From NCBI GenBank assembly GCA_023244865.1, contig JAHFLM010000018.1:1-6853 (forward strand): a DNA stretch of 6,853 nucleotides, read 5' to 3'. Both the position numbers and the translations under genes were made by a program. Numbering within the stretch: position 1 is the first letter of the stretch; the number at the start of each line of letters is the position of its first letter. This DNA is from Candidatus Harrisonbacteria bacterium. Its GTDB lineage: Bacteria; Patescibacteriota; Minisyncoccia; UBA6257; UBA11618. This document shows, piece after piece, positions 6,088-6,853 of this stretch. Under the pieces are notes generated by a model that did not search any database, had not been told where the DNA came from, and was given only the letters and a program-made list of their open reading frames with translations.

Positions 6088-6096
6088 TGTTATAAT
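6088..6096 (+). promoter_or_regulatory. Extended -10 promoter (TGT-TATAAT) for grpE
   Basis: This is a perfect extended -10 element, TGn followed directly by TATAAT (6091-6096), lying between the paralog 3 stop and grpE. Eight bases separate it from the ATG at 6105, so the transcript should begin within a base or two of the start codon. No -35 box is evident, which extended -10 promoters tolerate. It would let grpE be transcribed apart from the exported-protein operon. Confidence 0.7.
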
Positions 6097-6104
6097 ATCA
6101 GCCC

Positions 6105-6545
6105 ATGGAAGAGTTAAAAAAAGAGGAGCAGCCTTCGGATTTAGAAAATAAATGCAATGAATATTTAAACGGCTGGCGCAGAGCTCAGGCCGATTTAGCC
6201 AACTACAAAAAAGATGAAGCTAAAAGATTTGAAGATCTTATTAAATTTAGTAATGAAAAATTAATTCTAGATTTATTAAATGTTTTGGATAGCTTCGAGC
6301 TTTCTCTCAAATCTAAAGCTATGGAGCTAAATCCCATTTTCACTCAACTCGAATCACTTTTAAAAAGCCGTGGCTTAGAGAAGATTAAAGTGGAGATTAA
6401 TACCAATTTTGACCCTAATTTCCATGAAGCAATTCTTAATGTAGATTCCGAACTCTCTAGCGGACTAATCGTAGAAGAATTTAAAAGCGGCTACATTCTC
6501 AGTGGTAAAGTTATTAGACCTTCTCAGGTTTCGATATCTAAGTAA
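6105..6545 (+). CDS. grpE: GrpE, nucleotide exchange factor for DnaK
   Basis: GrpE is a cytoplasmic homodimer that releases ADP from DnaK and so drives the Hsp70 folding cycle. The 146-residue product has the expected parts: a charged start, a long coiled-coil helix (about 10-55, including NGWRRAQADLANYKKD), a short helical section (about 55-95), and the C-terminal beta domain that contacts DnaK. The beta domain contains the signature NFDPNFHEAI (about 105-114), GLIVEEFKSGY, and the closing GKVIRPSQVSIS. It is shorter than E. coli GrpE (197 residues), mainly because the acidic N-terminal extension is missing. There is no Shine-Dalgarno site; an extended -10 box ends eight bases before the ATG, which supports this start. 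dnaK follows after 94 bp, the classical pairing. Neither hrcA nor dnaJ is in the window. Confidence 0.96.
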   Translation: MEELKKEEQPSDLENKCNEYLNGWRRAQADLANYKKDEAKRFEDLIKFSNEKLILDLLNVLDSFELSLKSKAMELNPIFTQLESLLKSRGLEKIKVEINTNFDPNFHEAILNVDSELSSGLIVEEFKSGYILSGKVIRPSQVSISK

Positions 6546-6594
6546 TTAAGTTACGAATCCCGCGTCTAAATCTTACTAGCTCACTCCTTTCATC

Positions 6595-6629
6595 TTGACA
6601 TCAATAAAAAAATCCCCAAAATATATAAC
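6595..6629 (+). promoter_or_regulatory. Possible dnaK promoter (TTGACA ... TATAAC)
   Basis: A consensus TTGACA is at 6595-6600. The best -10 candidates are TATATA (6622-6627) and TATAAC (6624-6629), at spacings of 21 and 23 bp, longer than the usual 16-18. TATAAC ends ten bases before the dnaK ATG, close to the layout seen at the other genes here. I see no CIRCE inverted repeat (TTAGCACTC-N9-GAGTGCTAA), so HrcA control is not supported at this site. Confidence 0.4.
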
Positions 6630-6639
6630 TAAATAACAT

Positions 6640-6853
6640 ATGGCAAAAATATTAGGTATTGACTTAGGCACCACCAATTCCGCAATGGCAATTGCAGAAG
6701 GTGGCCAACCCAAAATTTTAGAAAATCGCGAAGGTAATAACACCACCCCATCCGTTATTGCTATTAATAAAACAGGGGAGCGTTTAGTGGGTACTTTAGC
6801 GCGCCGTCAATCTATCACTAATCCCAAAAACACTCTTTACTCTGTTAAAAGGT
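6640..6853 (+). CDS. dnaK: Chaperone DnaK (Hsp70), N-terminal part (runs off the right edge)
   Basis: DnaK is the ATP-dependent cytoplasmic Hsp70 chaperone that binds exposed hydrophobic segments of client proteins with DnaJ and GrpE. The first 71 codons are visible. They begin MAKILGIDLGTTNSAMAI, which contains the phosphate-1 loop of the actin-like ATPase (IDLGTTNS, about residues 7-14). They continue through ENREGNNTTPSVIAI and the conserved ARRQSITNPKNTLYSVKR segment near the end of the visible part. All of this is in the order and spacing of bacterial DnaK. The rest of the ATPase domain and the substrate-binding domain lie beyond the window. The gene follows grpE in the same direction after 94 bp. 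The ATG has no Shine-Dalgarno site. The start is secure because MAKxxGIDLGTTNS is the universal opening. Confidence 0.97.
   Translation, partial: MAKILGIDLGTTNSAMAIAEGGQPKILENREGNNTTPSVIAINKTGERLVGTLARRQSITNPKNTLYSVKR

Noticed and set aside
6546..6639. CIRCE heat-shock operator before dnaK
   Set aside because: No TTAGCACTC-type arm or nine-base-spaced inverted repeat is present; GCTCACTCC at about 6579-6587 has no partner.
1..6853. Alternative genetic code (UGA as Gly, as in Gracilibacteria or Absconditabacteria)
   Set aside because: All genes are open with the standard code, glycines are encoded by GGN, and no in-frame TGA occurs in dnaB, cysS, grpE, dnaK or the paralogs.
1..6853. CRISPR array, tRNA or rRNA gene, transposase
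   Set aside because: I looked for regularly spaced repeats, cloverleaf-like sequence and transposase motifs and saw none.

Overview
The window looks like a chromosomal segment of an AT-rich bacterium with a small, streamlined genome, most probably a member of the Patescibacteria/CPR (Parcubacteria-like). The reasons are short intergenic gaps, very short or absent 5' leaders with no Shine-Dalgarno sites, dispersed short palindromes, compact housekeeping proteins, and Thr/Ser/Gly-rich secreted proteins unlike those of model bacteria. This placement is inference from style; no rRNA or other marker is present. The standard genetic code fits: every reading frame is open without UGA reassignment, and the visible stops are TAA or TAG.

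Minus strand, left part. cysS (cysteinyl-tRNA synthetase, 2325 to 1006) is followed by the N-terminal 267 codons of dnaB (replicative helicase, from 803 off the left edge). The 202-bp gap between them holds a cluster of inverted repeats built on a TAACGG motif, and one arm covers the dnaB start codon.

Divergent region 2326-2503. It carries a good sigma70-type promoter for cysS, a small imperfect hairpin of the TGTCATTCC type, an AT-rich stretch, and a TATAAT box directly in front of the rightward genes.

Plus strand, centre (2504-6081). Three tandem, nearly abutting paralogous genes encode exported proteins of about 400 residues that I cannot assign to a named family. Each has a signal peptide, a Thr/Ser/Gly-rich beta-type N-terminal half, a central FPW motif, a 62-residue core ending in CPxxWWxC, and a C-terminal Cys-Cys. 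They look like a locally duplicated surface or secreted protein set. In the third gene a palindromic repeat of about 50 bp lies inside the reading frame just ahead of the signal-peptide core and appears to be translated.

Plus strand, right part. grpE (6105-6545) and the first 71 codons of dnaK (from 6640) form the usual Hsp70 chaperone pair. Both have -10-like boxes only 8-10 bases before the ATG.

The genes fall into three functional groups: replication/translation housekeeping (dnaB, cysS), an uncharacterised cell-surface cassette, and cytoplasmic protein folding (grpE, dnaK). A recurring theme is a -10 box placed 6-10 bases before the start codon at four genes, which predicts leaderless or near-leaderless mRNAs.
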